64,000 nt of DNA from Cryobacterium sp. MP_M3 (GCF_015752155.1 NZ_JADOVI010000001.1:124001-188000); one strand, 5' to 3'. Shown: positions 14,734 to 23,810, numbered from the stretch's first letter. The notes: generated by a model not told the origin, from the letters alone. Program-made: numbers and translations.

Positions 14734-16047
14734 CGACGGGCCGCGGAAGAGGAAGGTGACCTCGCGGATGCTGGTCTGGTGCAACATCAGCATGAGCACC
14801 CGTGCCAGCCCCATCCCGAACCCGCCGTGGGTCGGCACGCCGTAGCGGAAGAAGTCCAGGTAGCCGCCGAGCTCCTCCGGGTCCAGGCCCTTCTCCTTTG
14901 CCTGCTCGACGAGAATGTCGATGCGGTGCTCGCGCTGCGCGCCGGTGGAGATCTCGGTGCCGTTGAAGATGAGGTCGTAGCTGTTGGTGACGCTCGCGTC
15001 GCCCTCGGGTCGCATGTGGTAGAACGGCCGGATGCTGGCGGCGTAGTCGGTGAGGAAGACGAATTCGTGCCCGTAGGCCTCGGCCACGTAGGCGGCGATC
15101 TGGCGCTCGCCCTCGGGGTCCATGTCGTCGTCGTCGCGCGGCACCTCGTAGCCGCGGCTCTTGACGATCTCCTTGGCCTCTGCCAGGGGGATGCGCGGGA
15201 AGGGCTGGCTCGGCACGGTCACTTCGACGCCGAACAGGGCGAGCACCTCGTCGCCGTGCTTGGCCTTGACCGCGGCGAAACCGGCGACGAGCAGCTCCTC
15301 GTGCAGCTGCATGACGTCTTCGTGGCTGTCGATCCAGCTGATCTCGGCGTCGACGCTGGTGAATTCGGTGGCGTGGCGGCTGGTGAACGACGGGTCGGCC
15401 CGGAACGCCGGTCCCACCTCGAAGACCTTGCCGAAGCCGGCCGACTGCGCCATCTGCTTGAAGAACTGGGGGCTCTGCGCGAGGTAGGCCTTGGTCTCGA
15501 AGTACTCCACCTCGAACAGCTCGGCGCGGGACTCGCTTGCGCTGGCCATCAGCTTCGGGGTGTGCAGCTCGATGAAGTCGTGTTCGACCCAGTAGCTGCG
15601 GAGCGCGTGCTCGAACGTGGTCTGGATGCGGAAGATGAGGTTCTGCTTCGGCTGGCGCAGGTCGAGGAAGCGCCAGTCCATCCGCTTGTCGAGGCTGGAG
15701 TCGGCTGCGATCGGGGTCTCCGGGATGGCGACGGTGACGAGCTCCAGGCTGGCCAGCTTGATCTCGATGCCGCCGAGCTTGACCCGCTCGTCGTGCTTGA
15801 GTTCGCCGGTGACGGTGACGAAGCTGCCCTGGGAGAGGGCGGAGATCGTGGTGGCGGGCTCGTCCGCGACGATGACGCCGTCGGCATCCGTGGTGCGCGG
15901 GTTCACCAGCTGCACCGCGCCGGACTCATCCCTGAGCACGACGAACTGCACCTTTTTCTGGTCGCGGACGGTGTCGACCCAGCCGGACACCGTGACGGTG
16001 CCATTCGAGAGGGCGGCCAGGTTCTTGATCAGTATGCGCGCAGTCAC
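14719..16047 (-). CDS. aspS: Aspartyl-tRNA synthetase, archaeal-type
   Basis: The 442-residue class II synthetase has an N-terminal OB fold (VSGWVDTVRDQKKVQFVVLRD, cut here to VSGWVDTVRD), motif 2 around FRADPSFTSRHATEF and motif 3 GGFGMGLARVLML. At about 440 residues with no GAD insertion domain it belongs to the archaeal/eukaryotic branch, not the roughly 590-residue bacterial AspRS. Such enzymes may also charge tRNA-Asn for GatCAB; that is not decidable here. The start is a GTG with TAAACT ending six bases before it on the minus strand (leaderless). Confidence 0.95.
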   Translation of the reverse strand: MTARILIKNLAALSNGTVTVSGWVDTVRDQKKVQFVVLRDESGAVQLVNPRTTDADGVIVADEPATTISALSQGSFVTVTGELKHDERVKLGGIEIKLASLELVTVAIPETPIAADSSLDKRMDWRFLDLRQPKQNLIFRIQTTFEHALRSYWVEHDFIELHTPKLMASASESRAELFEVEYFETKAYLAQSPQFFKQMAQSAGFGKVFEVGPAFRADPSFTSRHATEFTSVDAEISWIDSHEDVMQLHEELLVAGFAAVKAKHGDEVLALFGVEVTVPSQPFPRIPLAEAKEIVKSRGYEVPRDDDDMDPEGERQIAAYVAEAYGHEFVFLTDYAASIRPFYHMRPEGDASVTNSYDLIFNGTEISTGAQREHRIDILVEQAKEKGLDPEELGGYLDFFRYGVPTHGGFGMGLARVLMLMLHQTSIREVTFLFRGPSRLEP

Positions 16048-16162
16048 TTGGCAAGTTTAGCGGCAGGCGTCACCGGGGGCCGACAGCCGGCGCAGTCCGC
16101 GGCGCTCCCGGCGTCGTGCGCTCTCGGTGAATTCGCGGGTGGGGCATCCGTAGACTGTTCGG

Positions 16163-16807
16163 GTGGCAGCCAGTCAGTTACATCTCGTCCGTCACGGTGA
16201 GGTGTTCAACCCCGAACGCGTTCTGTATGGACGGCTGCCCGGCTTCGGGCTCTCCGACCTCGGCCTGGCCATGGCGGAGGCTGCGGCGGCCGACCTGGTC
16301 GAACGGGGTCGCCCGGTCGCGCGGATCGTCTCCTCGCCGCTGCAGCGCACACGCGAGTCCGCGGCGCCGATCGCGGCGGCCTTCGGCCTCCCCGTCGACA
16401 TCGACCCGCGCCTGATCGAGCCGGCCAACTTCTTCGAGGGCAAGCGGATGCGCGGCCCCGACGGCGCCCTGCGCGACCCTCGCAATTGGCGGGCACTGGT
16501 CAACCCCCTCCGGCCCAGCTGGGGCGAGCCGTTCCAGTCCATCACCGAGCGGATGCTCGCCGCCATCGACGACGCGTACCACTCCGTCGACGGCGGCGAC
16601 GTCGTGCTCGTCAGCCACCAGCTCCCGATCTGGATGGTGCACCGCGCGCTCTCCGGCGAACGCCTCGCGCACGATCCCCGCAAACGCCGGTGCGGTCTCT
16701 CGAGCATCACGACCCTGTCCTGGCGCGGCGACGGCCCGGTCGAGGTGGGCTATTCGAACCCCGCCGTCGACCTGCAGGCCGGCGCCACCGACGTGGGGGC
16801 GGTATGA
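16163..16807 (+). CDS. Histidine phosphatase family protein
   Basis: The 214-residue enzyme has the phosphoglycerate-mutase-like LVRHGE motif (Arg10, His11) and the second His in VLVSHQLP. It heads the cytochrome c maturation operon: its stop overlaps the start of the thioredoxin-like lipoprotein gene as ATGA. The substrate is unknown, but this gene order is common in actinobacteria. TAGACT at 16151-16156 ends six bases before the GTG, so transcription of the whole operon probably begins at this codon. Confidence 0.9.
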   Translation: MAASQLHLVRHGEVFNPERVLYGRLPGFGLSDLGLAMAEAAAADLVERGRPVARIVSSPLQRTRESAAPIAAAFGLPVDIDPRLIEPANFFEGKRMRGPDGALRDPRNWRALVNPLRPSWGEPFQSITERMLAAIDDAYHSVDGGDVVLVSHQLPIWMVHRALSGERLAHDPRKRRCGLSSITTLSWRGDGPVEVGYSNPAVDLQAGATDVGAV

Positions 16808-17400
16808 CGAACCGGGCGCGCGCGGCGATCGTCGGACTCCTGGCGGCGGCGCTGCTCCTGACCGGCTGCGCGACCGATCCGCTCGCTGCCCAGTACCGCG
16901 AGGGCAGCAACAAGGGGTTCATCGCCGGTGACGGCAGCTGGACGGAGATCCCCGCGGCCAAACGCGGCGACCCGATCACCTGGACCGGCACGAGCGAGAC
17001 CGGCGCGGCCCTCTCCAGCGCCGACTACGCCGGGCAGGTCGTCGTCGTGAACTTCTGGTACGCCAGCTGCGCACCGTGCCGTGCCGAGGCCCCCGCCCTG
17101 CAGAAGCTCAGCGCGCAGTTCGAGGGCAAGGGCGCCTCCTTCGTCGGCGTCAACGTGCGCGACCAGGCCGCGAACGCGGTCGCCTTCAACGACAACTACG
17201 GTGTCGGCTACCCCTCGGTGATGGATGTCGGCGACGGGGCAATGCAACTGGCCTTCAGCGGCAGCATCCCGCCCAACGCGGTGCCGACCACGCTGGTGAT
17301 CGACCGGTCCGGCCGGGTCGCCGCCCGCATCCTCGGCGAGCTGTCCTCGCCGTCCATCCTCGAGACGCTGGTCACCTCCGCGCTCGACGAGGGCGCTTAG
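16804..17400 (+). CDS. resA: ResA/TlpA-like thiol-disulfide lipoprotein
   Basis: The 198-residue protein has an N-terminal lipoprotein signal with lipobox LTGC (Cys22) and a thioredoxin domain with CAPC (residues 89-92) and a cis-Pro at NAVPTTLVID. It should face outward from the membrane and keep apocytochrome c haem-binding cysteines reduced, taking electrons from CcdA, encoded two bases downstream. The start overlaps the upstream phosphatase stop. Confidence 0.92.
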   Translation: MTNRARAAIVGLLAAALLLTGCATDPLAAQYREGSNKGFIAGDGSWTEIPAAKRGDPITWTGTSETGAALSSADYAGQVVVVNFWYASCAPCRAEAPALQKLSAQFEGKGASFVGVNVRDQAANAVAFNDNYGVGYPSVMDVGDGAMQLAFSGSIPPNAVPTTLVIDRSGRVAARILGELSSPSILETLVTSALDEGA

Positions 17401-17402
17401 GC

Positions 17403-18164
17403 GTGGACAATCCCTTCGGTGAGATCGTCTTCAGCGGGCAACTCCTCTTCGCCATCCCTGTCGCGATCCTGGCCGGCCTCGTCTCGTTCGCGTCGCCGTG
17501 CATCCTGCCCCTCGTTCCCGGCTACCTGGCCTACATCGGCGGGTTCACCGACGGGCGCACCAGCGCGGCGCGCGGGGACCGGCGCGGCCAGGGCCGGCTG
17601 CTGGCCGGCGTGGCCCTGTTCGTCCTCGGCTTCACCCTCGTCTTCGTGCTCACCGGCGTCGTCTTCGGATTCGCCGGTTTCTGGCTCAACCAGTACCGAG
17701 ACCTGGTCACCCGGATCGCCGGGGTCGTCGTCATCCTGCTCGGCCTGGTCTTCGTCGGCCAGTTCGCGCGCCTGCAACGCACGGTCAAGTCCTCCTGGAA
17801 ACCGCGGATGGGGTTGGCGGGAGCCCCGGTGCTCGGGGCCGTCTTCGCCGTCGGCTGGACGCCGTGCACCGGGCCGACGCTGACCGCGATCAATTCGCTC
17901 AGCCTCACCACGGGGTCACCGTGGCAGGGCGGACTGCTCGCCCTGTTCTATGCGCTCGGCCTCGGCATCCCGTTCCTGCTGATCGCGCTGGGCCTGAACT
18001 GGGCGACGGGCGCGGTGTCGTTCCTCAAACGGAACGTGCGAACGATCAATCTTTTCGGCGGCGTCCTGCTCGTCGTCATCGGCGTGCTCATGGTGAGCGG
18101 CATCTGGAATGCCTGGCTCCTCGATCTGCAAGGAGTGATTGGCAGCTATGTCCCGGCCGTCTGA
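17403..18164 (+). CDS. ccdA: Cytochrome c biogenesis protein CcdA
   Basis: The 253-residue protein has six hydrophobic spans and one Cys in each of the two pseudo-symmetric halves: SPCILPLVPG (Cys33) and GWTPCTGPT (Cys155). It carries reducing equivalents from cytoplasmic thioredoxin across the membrane to ResA. The GTG start at 17403 follows the resA stop after two bases. Its 3' end overlaps the resB start by 17 bases. Confidence 0.95.
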   Translation: MDNPFGEIVFSGQLLFAIPVAILAGLVSFASPCILPLVPGYLAYIGGFTDGRTSAARGDRRGQGRLLAGVALFVLGFTLVFVLTGVVFGFAGFWLNQYRDLVTRIAGVVVILLGLVFVGQFARLQRTVKSSWKPRMGLAGAPVLGAVFAVGWTPCTGPTLTAINSLSLTTGSPWQGGLLALFYALGLGIPFLLIALGLNWATGAVSFLKRNVRTINLFGGVLLVVIGVLMVSGIWNAWLLDLQGVIGSYVPAV

Positions 18165-19836
18165 CCATTACGATTCCCCGGCGCCGGTCGCCGCGGAGGG
18201 CATCGTCCAGCCGCGCCTCGGCTTCGTCGGGTGGCTGCGCTGGTTCTGGCGCCAGCTCACCAATATGCGCACGGCGCTGTTCCTGCTGCTGCTGCTCGCC
18301 ATCGCGGCCGTGCCGGGGTCGCTGGTGCCGCAGCGCAGCTCCGACCCGAACGGGGTCACCCAGTACTTCACCGACAACCCCGACCTTGCCCCGGCCCTGG
18401 ACAAGATCCAGGCCTTCGACGTCTACTCGTCCGCCTGGTTCTCGGCGATCTACCTTCTGCTGTTCATCTCCCTGATCGGCTGCGTCATCCCGCGCACCAA
18501 GCATCACTTCCTGGCGTTGCGGGCGAAGCCGCCGCGCACGCCGGCCCGCCTGGCCCGACTGGCCGGGTTCACCACGCGCACCGCCCCGGCCGGCACGGAT
18601 GCGGCGGCCGCCGTCGACTCCGCCCGCGGGCTGCTGCGGGCCGGCGGTTACCGGGTCGCCCTGTTCGACAGTGCGCCGCAGGCCGATGTGCGGGAGTTCT
18701 CGGTCTCGGCCGAGCGGGGCTATCTCCGGGAAACCGGCAACCTCGTCTTCCACTTCGCCCTCGTCGGCATCCTGATCACGGTCGGGTTCGGCAGCGGTTT
18801 CGGGTTCAGCGGGCAGCGGGTGCTGGTCGAAGGCCAGACCTTCGTGAACACGCTGCTGGCCTATGACTCGTTCAACCCCGGCCGGTTCTTCAACGACGAC
18901 AGCCTCGACCCGTACAAGCTCACCCTCAACGACTTCCAGGTCACCTACGAGACGAAGAACCTCAAGGCCTACGGCCAGCCGATCGACTTCACCGCCGGCG
19001 TGAGCGTCACCCGGCGGGGACAGGCGGCCGAGACCGGCGAGGTCAAGGTCAACTCCCCGATGCGCACCGGCGGCACCGACGTGTACCTGCTCGGCAACGG
19101 CTACGCGCCGTCGATCACGGTGAAGAACCCGCAGGGCGACGTCGTCTTCACCGACGCGGTGCCGTTCCTGCCGCAGGATGCCAATCTCACCTCGCTCGGG
19201 GTGATCAAGGTCCCCGATGGGCTGGCGAAGCAGCTCGGCATGATCGGCTTCTTCTACCCCACCCAGGCCAAGGCCACCTCCGGAGCGTTCTACTCCTCGT
19301 TCCCCGACCTCGAGTACCCGCTGCTCACGCTCAACGTCTATTCCGGCGACCTCGGCCTGGACGCGGGGGTACCGACATCCGTCTACTCCCTCGACACCGA
19401 CAAGATGACCCAGCTCACCGGTGGCAAGACCGGCACGAAGTCGATCGAGCTCAAGCCGGGGGAGACCCAGCAGCTGCCGAACGGGCTCGGCTCGGTCACT
19501 TTCGACGACGCGCACCCCGGGGCGAAGGCCGGCGACTTCTCCGGCTCGGTGCTCCGGTTCGCCTCGTTCGACATCCACCACGACCCCACCCAGCTCTGGG
19601 TGCTGTCCTTCGCGGTGCTCGCCCTGCTCGGGTTGCTGACCAGCCTGTTCGTGCCGCGCCGACGCGTCTGGGTGAAGGCCGTCGAGGAAGCCGACGGTTC
19701 GGTGCGACTCGAGTACGCCGGGCTCGCCCGCGGCGAAGACCCAGCCCTCGAATCCGTGGTGGCCTCCCTCGCCGACCGGCACTCGGACCTGCTGTTATCC
19801 TCCCAATTGGCCGCCCCGGCTCCCGAACACACTTAG
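18148..19836 (+). CDS. resB: Cytochrome c synthesis protein ResB (Ccs1)
   Basis: The 562-residue protein is half of the system II haem lyase. Three N-terminal membrane spans (about residues 40-60, 100-120 and 195-215), a large outward domain, and a last span near 490 match ResB. With CcsB it delivers haem to apocytochromes c outside the membrane. I took the ATG at 18148; a TTG three codons earlier sits too close to the AAGGAG ribosome site. The gene overlaps ccdA and runs to ten bases before ccsB. Confidence 0.94.
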   Translation: MSRPSDHYDSPAPVAAEGIVQPRLGFVGWLRWFWRQLTNMRTALFLLLLLAIAAVPGSLVPQRSSDPNGVTQYFTDNPDLAPALDKIQAFDVYSSAWFSAIYLLLFISLIGCVIPRTKHHFLALRAKPPRTPARLARLAGFTTRTAPAGTDAAAAVDSARGLLRAGGYRVALFDSAPQADVREFSVSAERGYLRETGNLVFHFALVGILITVGFGSGFGFSGQRVLVEGQTFVNTLLAYDSFNPGRFFNDDSLDPYKLTLNDFQVTYETKNLKAYGQPIDFTAGVSVTRRGQAAETGEVKVNSPMRTGGTDVYLLGNGYAPSITVKNPQGDVVFTDAVPFLPQDANLTSLGVIKVPDGLAKQLGMIGFFYPTQAKATSGAFYSSFPDLEYPLLTLNVYSGDLGLDAGVPTSVYSLDTDKMTQLTGGKTGTKSIELKPGETQQLPNGLGSVTFDDAHPGAKAGDFSGSVLRFASFDIHHDPTQLWVLSFAVLALLGLLTSLFVPRRRVWVKAVEEADGSVRLEYAGLARGEDPALESVVASLADRHSDLLLSSQLAAPAPEHT

Positions 19837-19845
19837 GCTGACACA

Positions 19846-20952
19846 GTGAATCTCAACGAGCTCTCGATCCTGAGCCTGTACTCGGCCATGGCGGTCTACG
19901 CCCTGGCGTTCATCGCCTTCTCCTTCGACCTGGCCAAGCGCTCAGCGGCGGTGAGCCAGGCCCAGGGCGACGCGCTTCGATCGGCAGGCCCGGAGTCCGC
20001 GCGCTCGGCCGGGGGGGCGGGTGGCACCGCCACCCTCACCCGGATCAGCGCGCGCATCGTCAACGACGCGTCGACGCCGTACGGGCGTTCGCCCAGCCTG
20101 CGCGTCGGAGTGTCCCTCACCGTGCTCGCCTGGCTGATCCACCTCGTCGCAGACGTGCTCCGGGGTCTCGCGGCCGGCCGGGTGCCGTGGGCGAACATGT
20201 ACGAGTTCGCGATGACCGGCACCCTGCTGATCGTGACCGTGTTCCTCATCGTGCTCACCCGGGCCGACCTCCGCTTCCTCGGCACCTTCGTGACCGGCAT
20301 GGTGCTCGTGCTGCTCGGCATCGCGGCCCTGCGCTTCTACGTCGAGGTCGCCCCGCTGCCGCCTGCGCTGCAGTCCGCCTGGCTCGTCATCCACGTGTTC
20401 GTCGCGTCGCTGGGCACCGGATTCTTCGCCCTCGGGTTCGCTCTCTCGGCCGTGCAACTGCTCCAGTTCCGGCGGGAAGCGGCGCTCGGTGCCGCGTCGT
20501 CGGTGCCGGCCGGGTCGGTGCCGGCCGGGTCGGTGCCGGCCGGGTCAGTGCCGGCCGGGTCGGTGCCGGCGGTCACCGTGCCGGATGGTGCGACGGCCCT
20601 GGCATGGAAGAACCCGCTCCGGTTCCTCGCCACCCTGCCCTCAGCGGCAACCCTGGAGAACCTGGCCTACCGGGTGAACATCATCGGCTTCATCCTCTGG
20701 ACCTTCACCCTGATGGCCGGGTCGATCTGGGCCGAGAAGGCCTGGGGCCGGTACTGGGGCTGGGACACCAAGGAGGTCTGGACCTTCATCATCTGGACCA
20801 TCTACGCCGGGTACATCCACGCCAGGGCGACCCGCGGCTGGCGCGGCTCCCGGTCGGCGTGGCTCGCGATCGTCGGGTTCAGCGCCGTGATGTTCAACTT
20901 CGGCATCGTCAACGTGTTCTTCAAGGGACTGCACGCCTACTCCGGCCTCTGA
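19846..20952 (+). CDS. ccsB: Cytochrome c biogenesis protein CcsB (ResC)
   Basis: The 368-residue membrane protein has about eight spans and the haem-handling WWD-type motif RYWGWDTKEVW near its C-terminus, with the outer conserved His residues in the flanking loops. It forms the haem channel and ligase with ResB. A hydrophilic loop holds a five-unit VPAGS repeat (20500-20574). A TAGGCT box ends six bases before the GTG and overlaps the resB stop, so an internal leaderless promoter is possible. The order resA-ccdA-resB-ccsB is complete. Confidence 0.95.
   Translation: MNLNELSILSLYSAMAVYALAFIAFSFDLAKRSAAVSQAQGDALRSAGPESARSAGGAGGTATLTRISARIVNDASTPYGRSPSLRVGVSLTVLAWLIHLVADVLRGLAAGRVPWANMYEFAMTGTLLIVTVFLIVLTRADLRFLGTFVTGMVLVLLGIAALRFYVEVAPLPPALQSAWLVIHVFVASLGTGFFALGFALSAVQLLQFRREAALGAASSVPAGSVPAGSVPAGSVPAGSVPAVTVPDGATALAWKNPLRFLATLPSAATLENLAYRVNIIGFILWTFTLMAGSIWAEKAWGRYWGWDTKEVWTFIIWTIYAGYIHARATRGWRGSRSAWLAIVGFSAVMFNFGIVNVFFKGLHAYSGL
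20500..20574 (+). repeat. 15-bp tandem repeat inside ccsB (five units)
   Basis: TCGGTGCCGGCCGGG is repeated four times with one T-to-A/G-type change and a degenerate fifth unit. Each unit encodes SVPAG, so copy-number change keeps the frame. Confidence 0.9.
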
Positions 20953-20975
20953 CCCGTCGAATTCGACGAGGCAGG

Positions 20976-21959
20976 TCAGTCGGCGAGGAGGGCGTAGCAG
21001 CGTTCGAGGCGGGCCAGCCACCAGTCGCGCCGTTCGGCGGATGCCGCGTAGCGGTCGAGCAGGTCAGGGTCAGGGGTGCCCCGGCGCACCGGGATGCTGC
21101 CGCCGACCGGCAGGATCGGCTCCCGGGTGACGTCCGCCGCGAGCAGTGAGGCGGTGCCGAGACCGCAGTCGTAGTCGAGGCCCGGGATGGCGGCGGCAAG
21201 GTGCGCGCCCATCGCGATGCCGACCGAGGTTTCGAGGGCGCTCGAGACGACGACGGGCAGGCCCGCCTCCGCGACGAGGGCGAGGGCGACGTGGATCCCG
21301 CCGAGGGGCGCCGCCTTGATCACGAGGATGTCCGCCGAGCCGGTGGTCGCGACGAGCAGCGGGTCGTCGGCACGGCGTACGCTCTCGTCGGCGGCGACGG
21401 GGATTCCGAGGTAGTCGGCGGAGCGGCGGCGGATCTCGGCAAGCTCCTCGATGCTCGCGCACGGCTGTTCGACGTACTCGAGGTCGAACTCGCCGAGGGC
21501 GTTCAGGGCGTGCTCGGCCTCGTCCACGTTCCACAACCCGTTCGCGTCGACCCGGATGCGTCCCTCCGGCCCGAGAACGTCCCGCACGGCCCGCACCCGG
21601 GCAACATCGTCGGCGAGGGTCTGGCCGGGGGCCGCGACCTTCACCTTCGCGGTGCGGCAGCCGGGGAAACGGGCGAGCACGCCGGCCACTTCGGCCGCGT
21701 CGACGGCCGGCACGGTGGCGTTGACCGGGATGCGGTCGCGGAGCAGGGCCGGGGTCTTCTCCCAGCCGAAGTCGATGGCGGCGCGCAGCCAGACGGCGGC
21801 CTCGGCGTCGTCGTACTCGGCGAACGGGGAGAACTCGGTCCAGCCCTCCGGACCCTGCAGCAGCAGCGCCTCACGGCTGTCGATGCCGCGAAAACGCGTG
21901 ACCAACGGCAACGCGACGACGCGGGCCGTTCCGAGCAGATCGTCCAGTGCAGGAAGCAT
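20976..21959 (-). CDS. menC: o-Succinylbenzoate synthase
   Basis: The 327-residue enolase-superfamily enzyme dehydrates SHCHC to o-succinylbenzoate in menaquinone synthesis. The catalytic Lys lies in AKVKVA, the metal ligands in RVDANGLW, EQPCAS and AADES, and the second Lys in LVIKAAPLGG. Length is normal. It stands alone on the minus strand, convergent with ccsB 23 bases away and apart from the other men genes, which are on the + strand. Confidence 0.95.
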   Translation of the reverse strand: MLPALDDLLGTARVVALPLVTRFRGIDSREALLLQGPEGWTEFSPFAEYDDAEAAVWLRAAIDFGWEKTPALLRDRIPVNATVPAVDAAEVAGVLARFPGCRTAKVKVAAPGQTLADDVARVRAVRDVLGPEGRIRVDANGLWNVDEAEHALNALGEFDLEYVEQPCASIEELAEIRRRSADYLGIPVAADESVRRADDPLLVATTGSADILVIKAAPLGGIHVALALVAEAGLPVVVSSALETSVGIAMGAHLAAAIPGLDYDCGLGTASLLAADVTREPILPVGGSIPVRRGTPDPDLLDRYAASAERRDWWLARLERCYALLAD

Positions 21960-21988
21960 GTTCCCAGTGTGCCAGCAGCGCGGGTGGG

Positions 21989-22252
21989 TCAGAGACCGTC
22001 CTGCCCGAACACCCCGTCCACGTCGAGATCGATGTCCGCGCCGTCCTCCGGCTTCACATTGAGCACGGCGAAGGGGATGCCGGGGGCGATGAGCAGGTAG
22101 GCGTCCTCGAACCGGCCGCCGCCGCTGTTCACCATCAGCCAGTATGGTTTGCCGGTCGTGATCGCCGCATCGATCTCGGCCTGGATCGAGTCGATCGAGC
22201 GGCCGGCGAGGGAGTACTGCTGGCCACCGTAGACGATGTCAACGCGGTTCAT
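21989..22252 (-). CDS. Hypothetical protein, 87 residues, coupled to the DUF7882-like gene
   Basis: The 87-residue acidic protein starts MNRVDIVYGG and includes LAGRSIDSIQAEID and a C-terminal Asp-rich stretch. No membrane segment or Cys is present. Its ATG overlaps the stop of the upstream 110-residue gene as ATGA, so they are translated together and probably function together. I do not recognise a named family; similar pairs occur in Microbacteriaceae as I recall. Confidence 0.7.
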   Translation of the reverse strand: MNRVDIVYGGQQYSLAGRSIDSIQAEIDAAITTGKPYWLMVNSGGGRFEDAYLLIAPGIPFAVLNVKPEDGADIDLDVDGVFGQDGL

Positions 22253-22581
22253 GAGTCATCCTTCACTGTCACGACGGCTGTGGCGCGGTGCGGCTCCGGG
22301 ACCAGCTGCAGGCCGCCGGAGGAATTCGCGGTGAGCATCAGGGCTTCGATCCACTCCCGGTTGAGGCTGGGCGACCGGCCGCCGAAGTACTTGTAGGTCA
22401 GGGGGATGGCCGGGTGCAGCCAGATGGTGCTTCGGCCGTCCCCACCCTGGGGATCGTCGCGCCAGGTGAAATAGAAGCACTCGCCGCGACGCAGCTTCGC
22501 GCCGATGACGACCTGGATGTGGGCTAAGACCCGATCATCGAAGTCGGCCGACAACGTCGAGTTGTAGGTCAGCTTGCCCAT
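22249..22581 (-). CDS. DUF7882-like small protein (often mislabelled ATP-dependent DNA ligase)
   Basis: The 110-residue protein has segments I recognise from a small Microbacteriaceae family: DDRVLAHIQVVIGAKLRRGECF, here noted only as VLAHIQVVIGAKLRRGE, plus RSTIWLHPAIPL, LNREWIEALMLTANS and GGLQLVPEP. From memory the family is named DUF7882 and has been wrongly annotated as ATP-dependent DNA ligase; no ligase motif is present. It is the first gene of a two-gene unit with the 87-residue protein. Confidence 0.7.
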   Translation of the reverse strand: MGKLTYNSTLSADFDDRVLAHIQVVIGAKLRRGECFYFTWRDDPQGGDGRSTIWLHPAIPLTYKYFGGRSPSLNREWIEALMLTANSSGGLQLVPEPHRATAVVTVKDDS

Positions 22582-22668
22582 CTCAAAACCCCCATTTTAG
22601 TGATTACAAGCGACAATACGCGCGAACTGTGGTATCGGCATACTCTCAGTTCGGGGGGAAGCCGGGCG

Positions 22669-23673
22669 TCAATCCCGGAGGTACCGTTCGAGACGAGGCA
22701 CGTGCAGGAGAGCCAGGGCCCGCTTCTCGATCTGCCGCACGCGTTCCCGGGTGACACCCTGGATCACGGCGATCTGGTCGAGGGTGCGCGGCTCGTCCCC
22801 ATCCAGGCCGAACCGGGCGATGAGGATGGCCCGTTCGCGCGGCGGCAGGGCATCCAGGTAGAAGCCGATGTCGGCCGCCCGGAGGGTGATGGTGGCGTAT
22901 TCGTCGGGCTGGGGCAGATCGTCGTCGATGATCAGCTCGGAGATGTCCCCGATCCCGTCGCCCACCGGCGCGTGCAGCGAGATCGGCTCGTTGTCGTACT
23001 GGAGCAGCCGGGAGACATCCCTGGCCGGGATCTGCGCCGCGTCGGAGAGCTCACGCAGGGTCGGGTCGCGGTCGAGAGTGCTCGTCAGGTCACGCCGGAT
23101 GCGCTTGATCTTGTTGAGCTTCTCCGCGGTGTGCACGGGGATGCGGATCATCCGGGACTTGTCGGCCATCCCACGGTGGATGGCCTGGCGGATCCACCAG
23201 GTGGCGTAGGTCGAGAACTTGTAGCCGGTCATGAAGTCGTACTTCTCCACCGCGCGAACCAGGCCGATGTTCCCGTCCTGCACGAGGTCCATGATCGGGA
23301 CGCCCCGGCCGGAGTAGTGCTTGGCGATGCTCACCACCAGGCGGAGGTTCGCCTCGATGAAGTGGTTCTTCGCCCGGCCGCCGTCGTGGGCCAGCCAGGC
23401 CAGCTCGCGGGCATAGGCCGGATCCGACACTCCCCGGGTCAGCCGTTCGGCGGCGAACAGGCCCACCTCGATGCGGCGGGCGAGCTCGACCTCGTCGAGG
23501 GCGGTGAGCAGAGGGCCCTTCCCGATGCGGCGCAGGTAGTCGCCGAAAGCGTCCGTGGACGCCCGGCTGTACCGGGAGACGGAGGTGGAACCGGTTCCCC
23601 GGCTGGGCGAGGAGGCGGCCGGCGGCGCGGACTGCAGCGGGGCCGAAAGCGGTGTCTGGATCAGGGCGCTCAT
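22669..23673 (-). CDS. Group 2 sigma-70 factor (SigB/HrdB-like)
   Basis: The 334-residue protein has sigma-70 region 1.2 (DAFGDYLRRIGK), region 2 (NLRLVVSIAKHYSGRG, DLVQDGNIGLVRAVEKYD, FSTYATWWIRQAI), region 3 and region 4 with the final helix-turn-helix GVTRERVRQIEKRAL. It lacks the long N-terminal region 1.1 of the housekeeping factor, which points to a group 2 alternative sigma for stress or stationary phase. Its ATG overlaps the stop of a 45-residue ORF (TGATG), so translation is coupled. Confidence 0.92.
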   Translation of the reverse strand: MSALIQTPLSAPLQSAPPAASSPSRGTGSTSVSRYSRASTDAFGDYLRRIGKGPLLTALDEVELARRIEVGLFAAERLTRGVSDPAYARELAWLAHDGGRAKNHFIEANLRLVVSIAKHYSGRGVPIMDLVQDGNIGLVRAVEKYDFMTGYKFSTYATWWIRQAIHRGMADKSRMIRIPVHTAEKLNKIKRIRRDLTSTLDRDPTLRELSDAAQIPARDVSRLLQYDNEPISLHAPVGDGIGDISELIIDDDLPQPDEYATITLRAADIGFYLDALPPRERAILIARFGLDGDEPRTLDQIAVIQGVTRERVRQIEKRALALLHVPRLERYLRD

Positions 23674-23810
23674 CAGCGCACCGCCCCGACGTGGGCAGAT
23701 CGGGAAACGATCTCAATAGTGTCCACGAAACGGCGGTTTCCCTCAGCGCGGATCGCGTCACTCGCGTTCACATCGTTGTGGATTGCTGCCCCTGCGTCAT
23801 ATCCAGCCAT
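23673..23810 (-). CDS. 45-residue ORF translationally coupled to the sigma factor
   Basis: The 45-residue ORF starts at an ATG preceded by GGAGG five to six bases upstream, the best ribosome site in the area. It ends in TGA overlapping the sigma ATG. The peptide opens MAGYDAGAAIHNDVNASD and has no membrane segment, Cys or obvious motif. A TTGAGC-17-TGTACT promoter lies upstream at about 23845-23873. It could be a leader that sets sigma translation or a small sigma-binding protein. No family recognised. Confidence 0.6.
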   Translation of the reverse strand: MAGYDAGAAIHNDVNASDAIRAEGNRRFVDTIEIVSRSAHVGAVR

